A stretch of DNA of 26,789 bases from CAZFER01 sp964517495 (GTDB taxonomy: Bacteria > Hinthialibacterota > Hinthialibacteria > Hinthialibacterales > Hinthialibacteraceae), in contig CAZFER010000081.1 of assembly GCA_964517495.1 (NCBI GenBank), positions 1 to 26,789 on the forward strand, in the 5' to 3' direction. Both the position numbers and the translations under genes were made by a program. Below, piece after piece: positions 17,506-25,627 of this stretch; positions within the stretch are counted from its first letter, which is position 1, and each line of letters opens with the position of its first letter. The notes under the pieces are model-generated. The model had not been told where the DNA came from. It saw only the letters and a list, made by a program, of their open reading frames with translations, and made no database searches.

Positions 17506-17926
17506 TCTCGAAGATTTTCCTGGTAGAGAATTCAATCTTCATCAAATACAAGTAATTTATCAGGCGGGAAAAAGTTACTTCCTGGTTCCAGATTAAATGC
17601 AATTACGATTTTTCATGATGAGATTCTGATATCTCATATACACCAACATCTCTTAATTCCAACGGCTCAACATTTTCTCCATACCATTCAGCCCATTTTT
17701 TGAATGCCGATTTTTTTGACCAGACAGGAAGAACAGTTTCACCATTATTTGAATGCAGAAACAAAACTTTCACACGTTCCACCTCTCCAAACAATTTTCT
17801 CAATACCAGTTGCATTTTTCTAATTGTGCTGGAACGTATAATTTCTTTGGTAATTTATTCAAATTCATATGCTTTAAGCTCTTGCAAACACGGTAATCAC
17901 AGAATTGGAAATCTCACATACACATA
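17506..17926. other. Intergenic region with one possible small gene
   Basis: The gap lies between the cohesin-like gene and padR. It contains only the DUF2750-like ORF at 17603-17815 on the minus strand. Just after the 17505 stop, AATCT-CGA-AGATT with a short T run could be a weak terminator. Nothing else is recognised. Confidence 0.4.
17603..17815 (-). CDS. Small DUF2750-like protein (uncertain)
   Basis: This 70-residue ORF has a good-looking core, NGETVLPVWSKKSAFKKWAE followed by EPLEL. It resembles the conserved half of DUF2750 proteins (lPVWP...A..wa...P..i.l), a family of unknown function. It is shorter than the usual 100 or so residues and lacks a clear Shine-Dalgarno. The frame stays open 13 codons upstream of the ATG, so the true start could be earlier at a non-ATG codon. 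It may be a genuine small gene or the C-terminal remnant of a longer one. Confidence 0.4.
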   Translation of the reverse strand: MQLVLRKLFGEVERVKVLFLHSNNGETVLPVWSKKSAFKKWAEWYGENVEPLELRDVGVYEISESHHEKS

Positions 17927-18268
17927 TCAAAGTTTATCAACTGTTTTATTCAATATCATATTCATGGCTTTATAGAAATAATTCCAACTTTTTTTCTGCT
18001 CTTCCAGCGTTTTTTTTCCTTTTGAGGTCAGGGAATAAAGGCGTACTTTGGGTCCTTTTTCTCGTTCTTGCCACTCAGATTGAATTAAGCCATCTTTCTC
18101 TAATTTATGCAGGGTAGGGTAAACTGTCCCTTCGTTAAATGAGAAAACCCCCAAACTTTTTTCCATGATCAGATTGTTCAAGCTATAAGCATGGCATGGA
18201 CCGCCTTCAAGGACGGCCAAGACTATGGTTGTTAAATGGCCTTTGAGAATTTCCCTATCAAATTTCAT
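17927..18268 (-). CDS. PadR-family transcriptional regulator
   Basis: This 113-residue protein is a PadR-type winged-helix repressor. The N-terminal helix (MKFDREILKGHLTTIVLAVL), GGPCHAYSL, the wing region GTVYPTLHKLEKDGLIQSEW (about 47-66) and VRLYSLTSKGKKTL are family hallmarks. A short C-terminal helix (about 88-110) would be the dimerisation arm, as in the small PadR-s2 group. AAGG (18276-18279 on the minus strand) is 7 bases from the ATG and lies inside a palindromic element at 18271-18305, so self-repression by blocking its own ribosome site and promoter is likely. PadR genes often sit beside the membrane protein or transporter they control; here the neighbours are nfo (divergent) and a tiny ORF, so the target is not evident. 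Confidence 0.92.
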   Translation of the reverse strand: MKFDREILKGHLTTIVLAVLEGGPCHAYSLNNLIMEKSLGVFSFNEGTVYPTLHKLEKDGLIQSEWQEREKGPKVRLYSLTSKGKKTLEEQKKSWNYFYKAMNMILNKTVDKL

Positions 18269-18270
18269 AC

Positions 18271-18305
18271 ATATACCTTATAATAAAAGGGTATATATTA
18301 TAAGG
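18271..18305. promoter_or_regulatory. Palindromic operator of padR
   Basis: Two interlocked perfect inverted repeats occur: ATATACC (18271-18277) with GGTATAT (18290-18296), and CCTTATAATA (18276-18285) with TATTATAAGG (18296-18305). The ATAC/GTAT half-sites match the kind of dyad bound by PadR proteins. The minus-strand TATAAT at 18302-18297 could be the padR -10, and the padR Shine-Dalgarno is inside the left arm. The same site may also affect divergent nfo, whose start is 88 bases away. Confidence 0.65.
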
Positions 18306-18392
18306 GGTGTATTACCTGAATTAGAACATAGCACAATCAACTGATATTTAAAGATTTATGTATGATCAGTTTATATGTTTGGAGAAAAGTGA

Positions 18393-19241
18393 ATGAGATT
18401 TGGTGTTCATGTATCAATCGCTGGTGGGTTGGAAAAAGGGCTCTTACGGGCTGTTAAAATTGGATGTGATACCGCCCAAATTTTCCTGGTGAATCCTCGA
18501 GCCTGGGAAGCCAAACCGCTGCAGGATGAAGATGTTGAGCGCTTCAAAAAGGTCCGAAACAACCAAGCTAAACACATTGCTCCACTTGTTGCTCATATGC
18601 CCTATTTGCCCAATTTAGCCGCCCAGGGTGACGAAAATTTCGAAAAGAGTATTCGGTCTTTGCGGGATAATTTAGAACGCTGTGATACGCTTGGAATCGA
18701 TTTTTTGGTCATGCATATGGGCAAAGGGGAACCTGAATTTGGAATAAAGCGCATGCGTGAAGGCATCCTAAGAGCCCTTAATGGCAAGAGTTACAACACC
18801 TGCCTTCTGATTGAAAATACCGCCGGGCAGGGAAAAGAACTCGGAGCAAAAGTATCTGAAATAGCTGAACTTTATGATCAGTTGCCTGTTACAATTTCTA
18901 AAGGAATTTGCCTGGATACCTGCCACGCCTTTGCTGCAGGCTATGACCTGCGAAGAAACCCAGGAATCACCCACTTGATCGATGAATTTGAAAAACATAT
19001 TGGTTTTAAAGAAGTTAAAGTCATCCACCTCAATGATTCCATGAAAGAATTCAATAAACGAGTCGATCGGCATGCCGTGGTTGGAAAAGGATATATTGGC
19101 ATCGATGGCTTTAAACGTATCTTTAAGAACAAAGCCTTTAAGTCCTTACCATTCATCATGGAAGTGCCACGAAAATCAGATAAAGATGATATCGCCAACT
19201 TAAACCATGTGAAACTACTTGCAGGAATCAAGCGTAAGTGA
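18393..19241 (+). CDS. nfo: Endonuclease IV (AP endonuclease)
   Basis: This 282-residue cytoplasmic TIM-barrel enzyme cleaves the backbone 5' to abasic sites in base excision repair. The metal ligands of the family are all in place: H68 (AHMPYLPN), H108 (MHMG), E141 (IENTAGQG), D175 and H178 (CLDTCHAFAAGYD), H212 (IHLNDS), D225 and H227 (VDRH) and E257 (MEVP). Two usual positions are changed without losing ligands: HAPY is HMPY, and MHPG is MHMG. Length is normal. GGAG at 18381-18384 lies 8 bases before the ATG. It is divergent from padR and stands alone. Function is firm. Confidence 0.96.
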   Translation: MRFGVHVSIAGGLEKGLLRAVKIGCDTAQIFLVNPRAWEAKPLQDEDVERFKKVRNNQAKHIAPLVAHMPYLPNLAAQGDENFEKSIRSLRDNLERCDTLGIDFLVMHMGKGEPEFGIKRMREGILRALNGKSYNTCLLIENTAGQGKELGAKVSEIAELYDQLPVTISKGICLDTCHAFAAGYDLRRNPGITHLIDEFEKHIGFKEVKVIHLNDSMKEFNKRVDRHAVVGKGYIGIDGFKRIFKNKAFKSLPFIMEVPRKSDKDDIANLNHVKLLAGIKRK

Positions 19242-19953
19242 CTATAAGCAGATATAACTTATGGATTTTTATTTGAAAATCAAACTAGGTTTTCCGAAAT
19301 GATGGGATCAAAGCGAATCATAAGGGAAGGGAATTAAAGACCGTTTTTATATTATTATAATGAATTATTTTTCACTTCTTCGAGTTTTTATCGTTTTCCT
19401 ATCATAAAGCAAATTATTCAAGATCTAATTCAAAGCGATTTTTATAAGTGCTATTTTATCATTGCTTTCTGATTTAAAATATGGTATAAATACCTTCATA
19501 TAAATAACTTATAAATTTTATAATATTATAACAACATAACATTATAATGTTATAATAATATAATGTCTATTGGGTATGCAGTCATTTTATTATAATATTA
19601 TAATGTTATAATGAATATATATAAGCATCTTCAGATACAGAATCTTTATAAGTTGGAATGTAATTTGCTTATCTTTAAGATTTCATATTTCAATCATCAT
19701 TCACTTATTATTTAAGAGTTTTTAAAGTGTCTAAAGTTAAATCAACTTAGTGACATTATGTCTTTTTAAGGGATTTCCTAATTTTCAGCAATTTTTAAGG
19801 ATAAACAACCTGTTCGCAGATCTGACTTAATGTATTTTAAAACCTTGATAATAAAGAGTTTATGGCTATTGTTCCAGAATAAACCTCTACAGTTATATTT
19901 GTTGGATAATGACTCTTAATACATTGATTTAAATAAAGTTAATCTTAATGAGT
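19242..19953. other. 712-bp AT-rich intergenic region
   Basis: No gene is apparent between nfo and dtd on either strand; frames are broken by frequent TAA. The dominant feature is the palindrome cluster at about 19510-19613. Elsewhere there are scattered T runs, but no clear terminator for nfo or dtd. No exact DnaA box TTATCCACA was seen. Confidence 0.6.
19510..19613. repeat. AT-only palindrome cluster
   Basis: The perfect 14-base palindrome TTATAATATTATAA occurs twice (19518-19531 and 19590-19603). The near-palindrome ATTATAATGTTATAAT also occurs twice (19541-19556 and 19597-19612). The two units are spaced in the first half and overlap in the second. The run is almost pure A+T except for a short GTCTATTGGGTATGCAGTC island at 19565-19583. 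This is an ordered array and not simple AT richness. Confidence 0.7.
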
Positions 19954-20406
19954 TTATTGTGATTTGGAGGGGGAATCTATGGTAAGGGTTACGGGGCCTT
20001 GGTTAATGAAGCCGACATCCATCATGGCGCCGAATTGGCCTGACTCGGTTTTTAGCCCTTGGGATTTGAATTTTTCGATTGAAAGATTATACAATTCCTC
20101 TGCTTTTGGGGGGGGAGCGGCTTGAGTAAAGTCGGGACGGCGTCCTTTGCGGCAGTCACCGTAAAGGGTGAATTGAGATACCACCAAAATTTCGCCATTG
20201 ATATCCTTGATTGAATGATCGAACTTGCCGGCTTCATTGGGAAAGATTCGCAGATTACAGACTTTTTCCACCAGCCAATCCAGATCGCTCTCACTATCCT
20301 CTTTCGCCACCCCTAGCAGAATGAGTAATCCTGGACCGATCTTTCCAACAACACTAGCATCGACGCGAACTTCGGCCTGGCTTACCCGTTGTAGCACAAT
20401 CCTCAT
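19954..20406 (-). CDS. dtd: D-aminoacyl-tRNA deacylase
   Basis: This 150-residue enzyme removes D-amino acids (and glycine from tRNA-Ala) from charged tRNA. Both family signatures are present: SQFTLYGD at 77-84, with T80 as the conserved threonine, and the Gly-cisPro loop NQGPVT at 135-140, which excludes L-amino acids. MRIVLQRVSQAEVRVD is the standard start. The ATG overlaps the stop of the upstream gene in an ATGA, so the pair is translationally coupled. Length is typical. Confidence 0.97.
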   Translation of the reverse strand: MRIVLQRVSQAEVRVDASVVGKIGPGLLILLGVAKEDSESDLDWLVEKVCNLRIFPNEAGKFDHSIKDINGEILVVSQFTLYGDCRKGRRPDFTQAAPPPKAEELYNLSIEKFKSQGLKTESGQFGAMMDVGFINQGPVTLTIDSPSKSQ

Positions 20407-21020
20407 TTCTTCTCATCCAGGGAATTCAACAAGTCCAGTTTTTTCTTGGCCAATTGGGTAATCTTGCCCGGCAGTTCACGCAGTAAACGCTCAGCTCTTA
20501 AACGCTCAACGGAAACGGCGTATTTTCCTTGACGGGCACGAAGTTGTTTTTCCTCTTTTTTAATGCTCCAAAACAGGTCTTTTGATTCGTTCATCTCTTT
20601 GTCGACTTCTTTAACCTGTGCACGGATATCACCCTCAGAAGGCTTGAAAGGAGGTGGTTCCGGAATGGTATATTCTTTTTTGTCGGCTGGAGGAAATGGC
20701 GCAAGCAGGGAAGGCGGGGTGTTGTCTGACCTGTCCATCATCGAGCTGAAAGTGCTTGGGCTTTTCGCGACTGCATCCAGAATCATCAACAATTGAGGAA
20801 TGCGAGAGGGAGGTGGAGTGGGCTTCTTTTTGGTGGTCTTTTGGGCTGGAGGAGGCGCCATACCCAACGCAAAAAGGAAATCATCCTTATCGTTCATATA
20901 GAGATTCCTCAGTTGCTTGACCATTTTCTTAATTTTAGGATCTTTCATGTAATTCTTTTCAGCTTTTTTTAACAGATCCTTTAAAACATTTTCCTTATGA
21001 TTGCGTGAAAAATTAGCCAT
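20403..21020 (-). CDS. Unknown Lys/Pro-rich coiled-coil protein, coupled to dtd
   Basis: This is a 205-residue soluble protein with no signal peptide or membrane helix. It has a basic helical N-terminus (MANFSRNHKENVLKDLLKKAEKNY, continuing to about 50), a proline-rich stretch with KKKPTPPPS near 64-72, a second Pro-rich part (100-130, IPEPPPFKP), and a long charged coiled-coil-like C-terminus (133-205) ending SLDEKK. The open frame, strong composition and ATGA overlap with dtd support a real gene. A weak AAGG precedes the ATG. No family is recognised; RNA or ribosome association is possible given the basic ends and dtd partner, but this is speculative. Confidence 0.75.
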   Translation of the reverse strand: MANFSRNHKENVLKDLLKKAEKNYMKDPKIKKMVKQLRNLYMNDKDDFLFALGMAPPPAQKTTKKKPTPPPSRIPQLLMILDAVAKSPSTFSSMMDRSDNTPPSLLAPFPPADKKEYTIPEPPPFKPSEGDIRAQVKEVDKEMNESKDLFWSIKKEEKQLRARQGKYAVSVERLRAERLLRELPGKITQLAKKKLDLLNSLDEKK

Positions 21021-21278
21021 AAGACAACCTTACCGTGTCGTTTTCATGTTCAATATTTGAATTACTTATAGTATAATTATCAACATACTATCTTAACGAT
21101 AAAATGCTTTTTAAACAATCGAAAAGTGCAAAAACATTTTAAAATGAATCGAATTCAAGTGTCTTGAGATATCTATTGGTTGATGGCTTGAGATTGAAGA
21201 GTCGTTGCACTGCTGTGGTTAATGTGGTTTAATAAATAGAAGACAAACAATTTCACTTATTTATGGGAACTTATTGAA
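21021..21278. promoter_or_regulatory. Divergent intergenic region
   Basis: This 258-base AT-rich gap lies between the coiled-coil/dtd unit (minus) and the TPR lipoprotein (plus), so both promoters are expected here. AT-rich candidates such as TATAGTATAATTAT (21068-21081) exist, but no well-spaced -35/-10 pair stands out. Confidence 0.35.
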
Positions 21279-22409
21279 ATGAAAGAAAATTTGAATTGGA
21301 ATATACTGATTTTATTTGGTTTAATATCGATTTTCCATATTGGATGTAAAACCGAAGAGGAAATCACATTTAAAGACCAGGTAAAAGAAGCGCTAAATCA
21401 TTTTTACACTGGTGACCGTTTGGAGCAAAGTGGTGATTTGGATGAAGCGAAAAGGGAGTATTTACAATCGATCGCCATTTCACCTCGACCAATAACTTAC
21501 TACCGCTTGGCTCAAATCTTGATTGCTCAGGACAATTTGCAAGAGGCTGAAAAATATCTGGATAAAGCCATTCGTTTAAGCCCAAGTTTTAGAGCGGCAA
21601 TCCAGCGAAGGATGCAGCTGGATATCATGCAAGGTGAGACGGTTGAAACCGCCCAAGCCATTGATCCCACACAACCTGAAAATGCGGTTATCCCACAGGA
21701 CCTTGAGGTGGAACCGATACCACAGATAAGCGATGAGCCGGATGAAACAGAGATGTTATTGGATCAAGATCAAAAAGAGCAACAAATAGAAGTAACTCCT
21801 ATTCAAGATGAAAAACCGGTAAATAATAAGATCGAACCATCCTCAACAATAGGCGAGGATGTTGAGCAAATTCAGGAAGTTGAAGAAGAAAAAGTTGAAG
21901 AATCCGTATCAACGCCATCAGCCAATGCTGAATCGTTAAACCAAATCGATCAAGCAAAATATGAAGCCGCTAAAAAAGCCATGGAGGCTGGGCAATGGCA
22001 AAATGTGATCAAACTCTCGCAGGAAATTCTGAATGAAAATCCCAAACAACCTGTTGTTCATTACAACCTGGGTTATGCCTATATTCAGTTAAAACAATTT
22101 GAAAAGGCTGAACAGGCGTTTCGAAAAGCCACTGATTTGGATCCGGATTTTGCTGATGCGTATAATGACCGTGGAGTGGTATTGGAATATCTTGGCCGCG
22201 GGGCAGACGCAATGGAGTCTTATGAAAAAGCAATTGAAGTTGGAGAGCATAACGATGCTTTTTTCAATTTGGCCCACATGAAGGAAAAAATTGGTGAGTA
22301 TAAGGAAGCCATTCAACTCTACCAAAAATACCTCGAGCATAGCCAACAAGGCGCATTTGCTCAGCATGCTAAAAAGCGGATCGAGAGACTGCGCCGTTTG
22401 GCTTATTGA
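21279..22409 (+). CDS. TPR-repeat lipoprotein
   Basis: This 376-residue envelope protein has a short signal ending in a lipobox-like FHIG-C23, so it is probably lipid-anchored; His at -3 is unusual. N-terminal TPRs lie at about 34-110 (for example LDEAKREYLQSIAISP and LQEAEKYLDKAIRLSP). An acidic Glu/Gln-rich linker spans about 115-225. Four more TPRs lie at about 228-370 (NVIKLSQEILNENP, FEKAEQAFRKATDLDP, ADAMESYEKAIEVG, YKEAIQLYQKYL). The alternating layout suggests a scaffold for envelope complexes. No strong Shine-Dalgarno is seen before the ATG. The stop lies 45 bases ahead of the next start, so the two are probably cotranscribed. Confidence 0.88.
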   Translation: MKENLNWNILILFGLISIFHIGCKTEEEITFKDQVKEALNHFYTGDRLEQSGDLDEAKREYLQSIAISPRPITYYRLAQILIAQDNLQEAEKYLDKAIRLSPSFRAAIQRRMQLDIMQGETVETAQAIDPTQPENAVIPQDLEVEPIPQISDEPDETEMLLDQDQKEQQIEVTPIQDEKPVNNKIEPSSTIGEDVEQIQEVEEEKVEESVSTPSANAESLNQIDQAKYEAAKKAMEAGQWQNVIKLSQEILNENPKQPVVHYNLGYAYIQLKQFEKAEQAFRKATDLDPDFADAYNDRGVVLEYLGRGADAMESYEKAIEVGEHNDAFFNLAHMKEKIGEYKEAIQLYQKYLEHSQQGAFAQHAKKRIERLRRLAY

Positions 22410-22454
22410 TGGGTGATAAAAGGGAAGCGTTTAAGGACGTTTGAGGAGTATTTC

Positions 22455-22835
22455 ATGGCAATAGATTTTGCAGAAAAATATAACCTCCAATTAATGCTGG
22501 AAAATCAGTACAGGATTCTGGATGAACTGCAGCGGTTTTGTGTGCAAACCAGGGGACATATACAATCGATTAAAGATCAAGGAATACAATTTATGTTCAA
22601 AAATAAGTATGGATTAAACAAAGAAGAAGCCAAGAAATTGTTTTATGATTTCCGCTCCAAATCCAAAGAACCGGGCGGCGAAGATGATGATTCATCGCAA
22701 AACACTGAAAGTGTTGAAGGTAAAATCGCCATGATCATGGATTATATGAAGGAAACCTCCACCAAATTAGACCGGATCGAGGATGATATCTCCACCTTAA
22801 AACGCCAGGTTGAGCACATTTTGAAAAAGATTTAA
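22455..22835 (+). CDS. Small helical coiled-coil protein of unknown function
   Basis: The frame is open from GTG at 22413, but ATG 22455 is preferred because GAGGAG (22443-22448) is 6 bases ahead, giving 126 residues. The N-terminal half is helical and charged (MAIDFAEKYNLQLMLENQYR, then HIQSIKDQGIQFMF and LNKEEAKKLFYDFRSK). An acidic, Ser-rich break (EDDDSSQNTES) is followed by a heptad-like C-terminus (DYMKETSTKLDRIEDDISTL to the end). There is no signal peptide. It follows the TPR gene closely and ends at a rho-independent terminator. No family is recognised; a partner or regulator of the TPR protein is possible. Confidence 0.75.
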   Translation: MAIDFAEKYNLQLMLENQYRILDELQRFCVQTRGHIQSIKDQGIQFMFKNKYGLNKEEAKKLFYDFRSKSKEPGGEDDDSSQNTESVEGKIAMIMDYMKETSTKLDRIEDDISTLKRQVEHILKKI

Positions 22836-22857
22836 AAAGGCTCCCCAGCCTTTTTTT
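22834..22857 (+). terminator. Rho-independent terminator of the TPR/coiled-coil operon
   Basis: AAAAAGGCT (22834-22842), a CCCC loop and AGCCTTTTTTT (22847-22857) form a tight stem with a seven-T tail. The hairpin starts inside the stop codon of the upstream gene. Confidence 0.88.
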
Positions 22858-23023
22858 AGACAATAAGTTTACATAATATTTCTTATGCGAATGATATTCG
22901 GGGGAAAAATAACTCCCTTCATCTTGCGTAAACAATACCCAAAAGCGCCAGTTCATTGATTTGCCAGCGACGGCAAAAGTTGGAAATCTCGTCTTTCGGT
23001 AACGCAATATTTTCTTTCAAGTT

Positions 23024-23045
23024 AAAAATCCCCGGTTACCCGGAA
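23024..23045 (-). terminator. Probable rho-independent terminator of msrA
   Basis: Read on the minus strand, TTCCGG, loop GTAA and CCGGGG form a six-pair stem (two G-U) closed by a GNRA-type tetraloop, then ATTTTTAA. It begins 12 bases after the msrA stop. Confidence 0.6.
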
Positions 23046-23056
23046 TATCATTAATA

Positions 23057-23734
23057 TTATTCTTCTTCGCCCCAAACCTTTTCAATATAGGGTTGGCGGC
23101 CGGAGTGATAGTGATAGTTGTTATAGCGTTCGGGATCCTTTTTATAAAAGTCCTGGTGATACTCTTCGGCTTTATAAAACGTTTGAGCGGGTTCGATGCG
23201 AGTGGCGATCGGTTCATCAAACTTGCCAGACTCTTCCAATTCCTTTTTGGATTCTTCAGCAATCTTTTTTTGCTCTTCGTTGTGGTAAAAGATGGAGGTG
23301 GTGTATTGATAGCCCCGGTCGGCAAACTGGCCGCCAGCATCGGTTGGATTGATCTGGTGCCAAAAGATCTCGAGCAATTCCTTGTATGATATTACATGCG
23401 GATTGTATTTTACTTGAACCGCTTCCACATGCTTGGTCTTCCCTGATGAAACTTGTTCATAAGTCGGGTTTTCCAGTTCCCCACCGGTATAACCGCTTAT
23501 TGCTTCTATTACACCCTCGGTGTTGTCAAACGGTTTTTCGACGCACCAAAAACAGCCGCCGGCAAAGGTGGCAATCTTCAAGTTGCTACCATTTTCAGAT
23601 GAATCATTTTGTGAATTATTGGTATTGGCTGATTGTTCTTGGGTAGGCGAATTTTCCACCTCAAGATTGCCTTGCGGTTGGCATCCAGTTAAAAATAGGA
23701 TACAGAGAAAAGAGGGTAAAATTGATCGATACAT
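23057..23734 (-). CDS. msrA: Lipoprotein peptide-methionine (S)-S-oxide reductase
   Basis: This 225-residue enzyme reduces methionine-S-sulfoxide in envelope proteins. A lipoprotein signal ends in FLTG-C18, followed by a flexible Asn/Ser/Gln-rich spacer (20-50). The MsrA domain starts at about 52, with the catalytic GGCFWC motif (C61 and C64). Other family marks are EGVIEAISGYTGG, HVEAVQVKYNP, FWHQINPTDAGGQFADRG and AEEYHQDFY. No cysteine occurs after C64, so the usual C-terminal resolving cysteine is missing; C64 or an outside thiol may serve. GGAGG (23741-23745 on the minus strand) is 6 bases from the ATG. The gene stands alone. Confidence 0.95.
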   Translation of the reverse strand: MYRSILPSFLCILFLTGCQPQGNLEVENSPTQEQSANTNNSQNDSSENGSNLKIATFAGGCFWCVEKPFDNTEGVIEAISGYTGGELENPTYEQVSSGKTKHVEAVQVKYNPHVISYKELLEIFWHQINPTDAGGQFADRGYQYTTSIFYHNEEQKKIAEESKKELEESGKFDEPIATRIEPAQTFYKAEEYHQDFYKKDPERYNNYHYHSGRQPYIEKVWGEEE

Positions 23735-24079
23735 GACCGGCCTCCAATATTAACTTTGATCGAATTGCATCGTTGTTACTATATAAAGATAGCATATTGC
23801 GTCAAGTTAATATTAGCTCCCTTCCCCGATATCTTTACACGAGGATTAATAATAACGTGCCAGCTATATAAAGAAATTGTAATCGAAACGTATGAATGGT
23901 CTCACTATTCCTCCCCCAATGAAATGGGGGAGGCTAGGAGGGGGTACTCACCGTTTTCTTGTCAACCCTCCCACTCTAAGCGTAAAAAAAATAAGAGATT
24001 TCCTGAAATTAATAACCAAGCCTTACATTGATAAAACATAAAGTGCTAAAATAAGAAAATTTTGATTGATGAGGCAAAC
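23735..24079. other. Intergenic region upstream of hsdM
   Basis: This AT-rich gap between divergent msrA and hsdM carries the second copy of the dispersed palindrome at 23903-23954. Short open frames have no gene-like composition. GAGG at 24071-24074 serves hsdM. No clear hsdM promoter is seen. Confidence 0.5.
23903..23954 (+). repeat. Dispersed palindromic repeat, copy 2
   Basis: CCTCCCCCA (23910-23918), loop ATGAAA and TGGGGGAGG (23925-23933) form a perfect 9-bp stem. The flanks CACTATT and CTAGGAGGGGGTA extend the match to copy 1 at 7957-8006, which is in the opposite orientation. The element lies 126 bases before the hsdM start, at the edge of the GC-rich segment. Confidence 0.82.
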
Positions 24080-25627
24080 ATGGGGCAGATTAGCAATGGG
24101 GCGAATTTGGGGTTTGAAAAAGATCTCTGGGCGTCGGCGGACGCGCTTCGAAACAACATGGACGCCGCCGAGTATAAACATGTCGTCTTGGGTTTGATCT
24201 TCCTGAAATACATTTCTGATTCATTTATCGAGAAATATAACCAATTGGAAGCCGAACACGACCAAGGGGCCGACCCCGAAGACAAAGACGAATATCTCGC
24301 CGACAACATTTTTTGGGTTCCCAAAGTGGCCCGTTGGCATTTTCTCCAATCCAGCGCCAAAGATCCGAAGATCGGCAAGATCGTGGATGACGCCATGGTC
24401 GCCATCGAACGCGACAACCCCTCGCTGAAAGGCGTTCTTCCGAAGGATTACGCCCGGCCCGGTTTGGATAAATCCCGCTTGGGGCAATTGATCGACTTGA
24501 TCGCCAAGATCGGTTTGGGCGACAAGGAAAACCGATCCAAAGATATCTTGGGCCGAGTCTACGAATATTTCCTCTCCCAATTCGCCAGCGCCGAAGGTAA
24601 AAAGGGTGGACAGTTTTATACGCCCCGTTGTGTTGTTCAAATCCTGGTCGAAATGTTGGCCCCCTACAAAGGCCGCGTTTATGACCCGTGTTGCGGATCG
24701 GGCGGCATGTTCGTTCAAAGCGAAAAGTTTGTCGAAGCCCACGGCGGGCGGATTGGCGATATCAGCATTTACGGGCAAGAATCGAACCATACTACCTGGC
24801 GGCTTGCCAAGATGAATCTCGCCATTCGCGGGATCGGTGGCAACCTGGGGAAGGAACACGCCGACAGTTTTCACCGAGACCTTCACCCCGACCTCAAAGC
24901 CGACTTTGTCTTGGCGAATCCCCCGTTTAACGATAGCGATTGGCGGGGAAACCAACTCAAGGATGATAAGCGTTGGAAATTTGGTATGCCGCCCGCCTCG
25001 AACGCCAACTATGCCTGGGTTCAACATTTCATTCATCACCTGGCCCCAAACGGCATCGCGGGATTCGTCTTGGCGAATGGAAGCATGTCAACCAACAGTT
25101 CGGGCGAAGGCGAGATTCGCAAGAATATGATCGAAGCCGATTTGATCGATTGCATGGTCGCCTTGCCAGGGCAGTTGTTTTATTCAACCCAAATTCCGGT
25201 TTGCTTGTGGTTTGTTGCGCGGGATAAAAAGAATGGGCGTTTTCGGGATCGTCGCGGCAATGTCTTGTTTATCGACGCCCGCAAGATGGGAACCTTGTAT
25301 GACCGCGTCCATCGTGAACTCTCCGAAAAAGAGATCGCCCGGATCGCGGATACCTACCACGCCTGGCGGGGTGACAAGGACTGCAAGAAGAAGTACAAGG
25401 ACACGCCAGGATTCTGCAAGAGCGCCACATTGGACGAGATACGGGAGCATAGCCACATCTTGACACCGGGGCGTTATGTCGGTGCGGAAGAGATCGAAGA
25501 CGACGGCATACCGTTCGAAGAGAAGATGGCGACGCTAACCGCGACCTTAAAAGAGCAGTACGCGGAAGCGGCAACCCTCGATACCGCCATTTGGAAGAAT
25601 CTGGAGGAATTGGGGTATGGAAACTAG
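24080..25627 (+). CDS. hsdM: Type I restriction-modification methyltransferase subunit HsdM
   Basis: With ATG 24080 (GAGG at 24071-24074, 5 bases ahead) this is a 515-residue N6-adenine methyltransferase subunit. A TTG at 24062 is the alternative start. The HsdM N-terminal helical domain covers about 8-150 (LWASADALRNNMDAAEYKHV). Motif I reads DPCCGSGGMF (202-211) and binds S-adenosylmethionine; motif IV reads NPPF (280-283), the catalytic loop. QFYTPR and LPGQLFYSTQIP are also typical. HsdM acts with HsdS (DNA recognition) and HsdR (cleavage); neither follows here. GC content and GCC/GAC/TTC-rich codon use are clearly higher than in all neighbours, suggesting recent acquisition. The stop overlaps an ATG at 25617, where hsdS would be expected. 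Confidence 0.95.
   Translation: MGQISNGANLGFEKDLWASADALRNNMDAAEYKHVVLGLIFLKYISDSFIEKYNQLEAEHDQGADPEDKDEYLADNIFWVPKVARWHFLQSSAKDPKIGKIVDDAMVAIERDNPSLKGVLPKDYARPGLDKSRLGQLIDLIAKIGLGDKENRSKDILGRVYEYFLSQFASAEGKKGGQFYTPRCVVQILVEMLAPYKGRVYDPCCGSGGMFVQSEKFVEAHGGRIGDISIYGQESNHTTWRLAKMNLAIRGIGGNLGKEHADSFHRDLHPDLKADFVLANPPFNDSDWRGNQLKDDKRWKFGMPPASNANYAWVQHFIHHLAPNGIAGFVLANGSMSTNSSGEGEIRKNMIEADLIDCMVALPGQLFYSTQIPVCLWFVARDKKNGRFRDRRGNVLFIDARKMGTLYDRVHRELSEKEIARIADTYHAWRGDKDCKKKYKDTPGFCKSATLDEIREHSHILTPGRYVGAEEIEDDGIPFEEKMATLTATLKEQYAEAATLDTAIWKNLEELGYGN

Noticed and set aside
19510..19613. Chromosome origin oriC
   Set aside because: AT palindromes are present but no clear DnaA boxes, and the neighbours are nfo and dtd and not dnaA, dnaN or gidA.
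24221..25039. 272-residue minus-strand frame
   Set aside because: It is the shadow of hsdM, made long by that gene's high GC content; the plus frame carries DPCCGSGG and NPPF.
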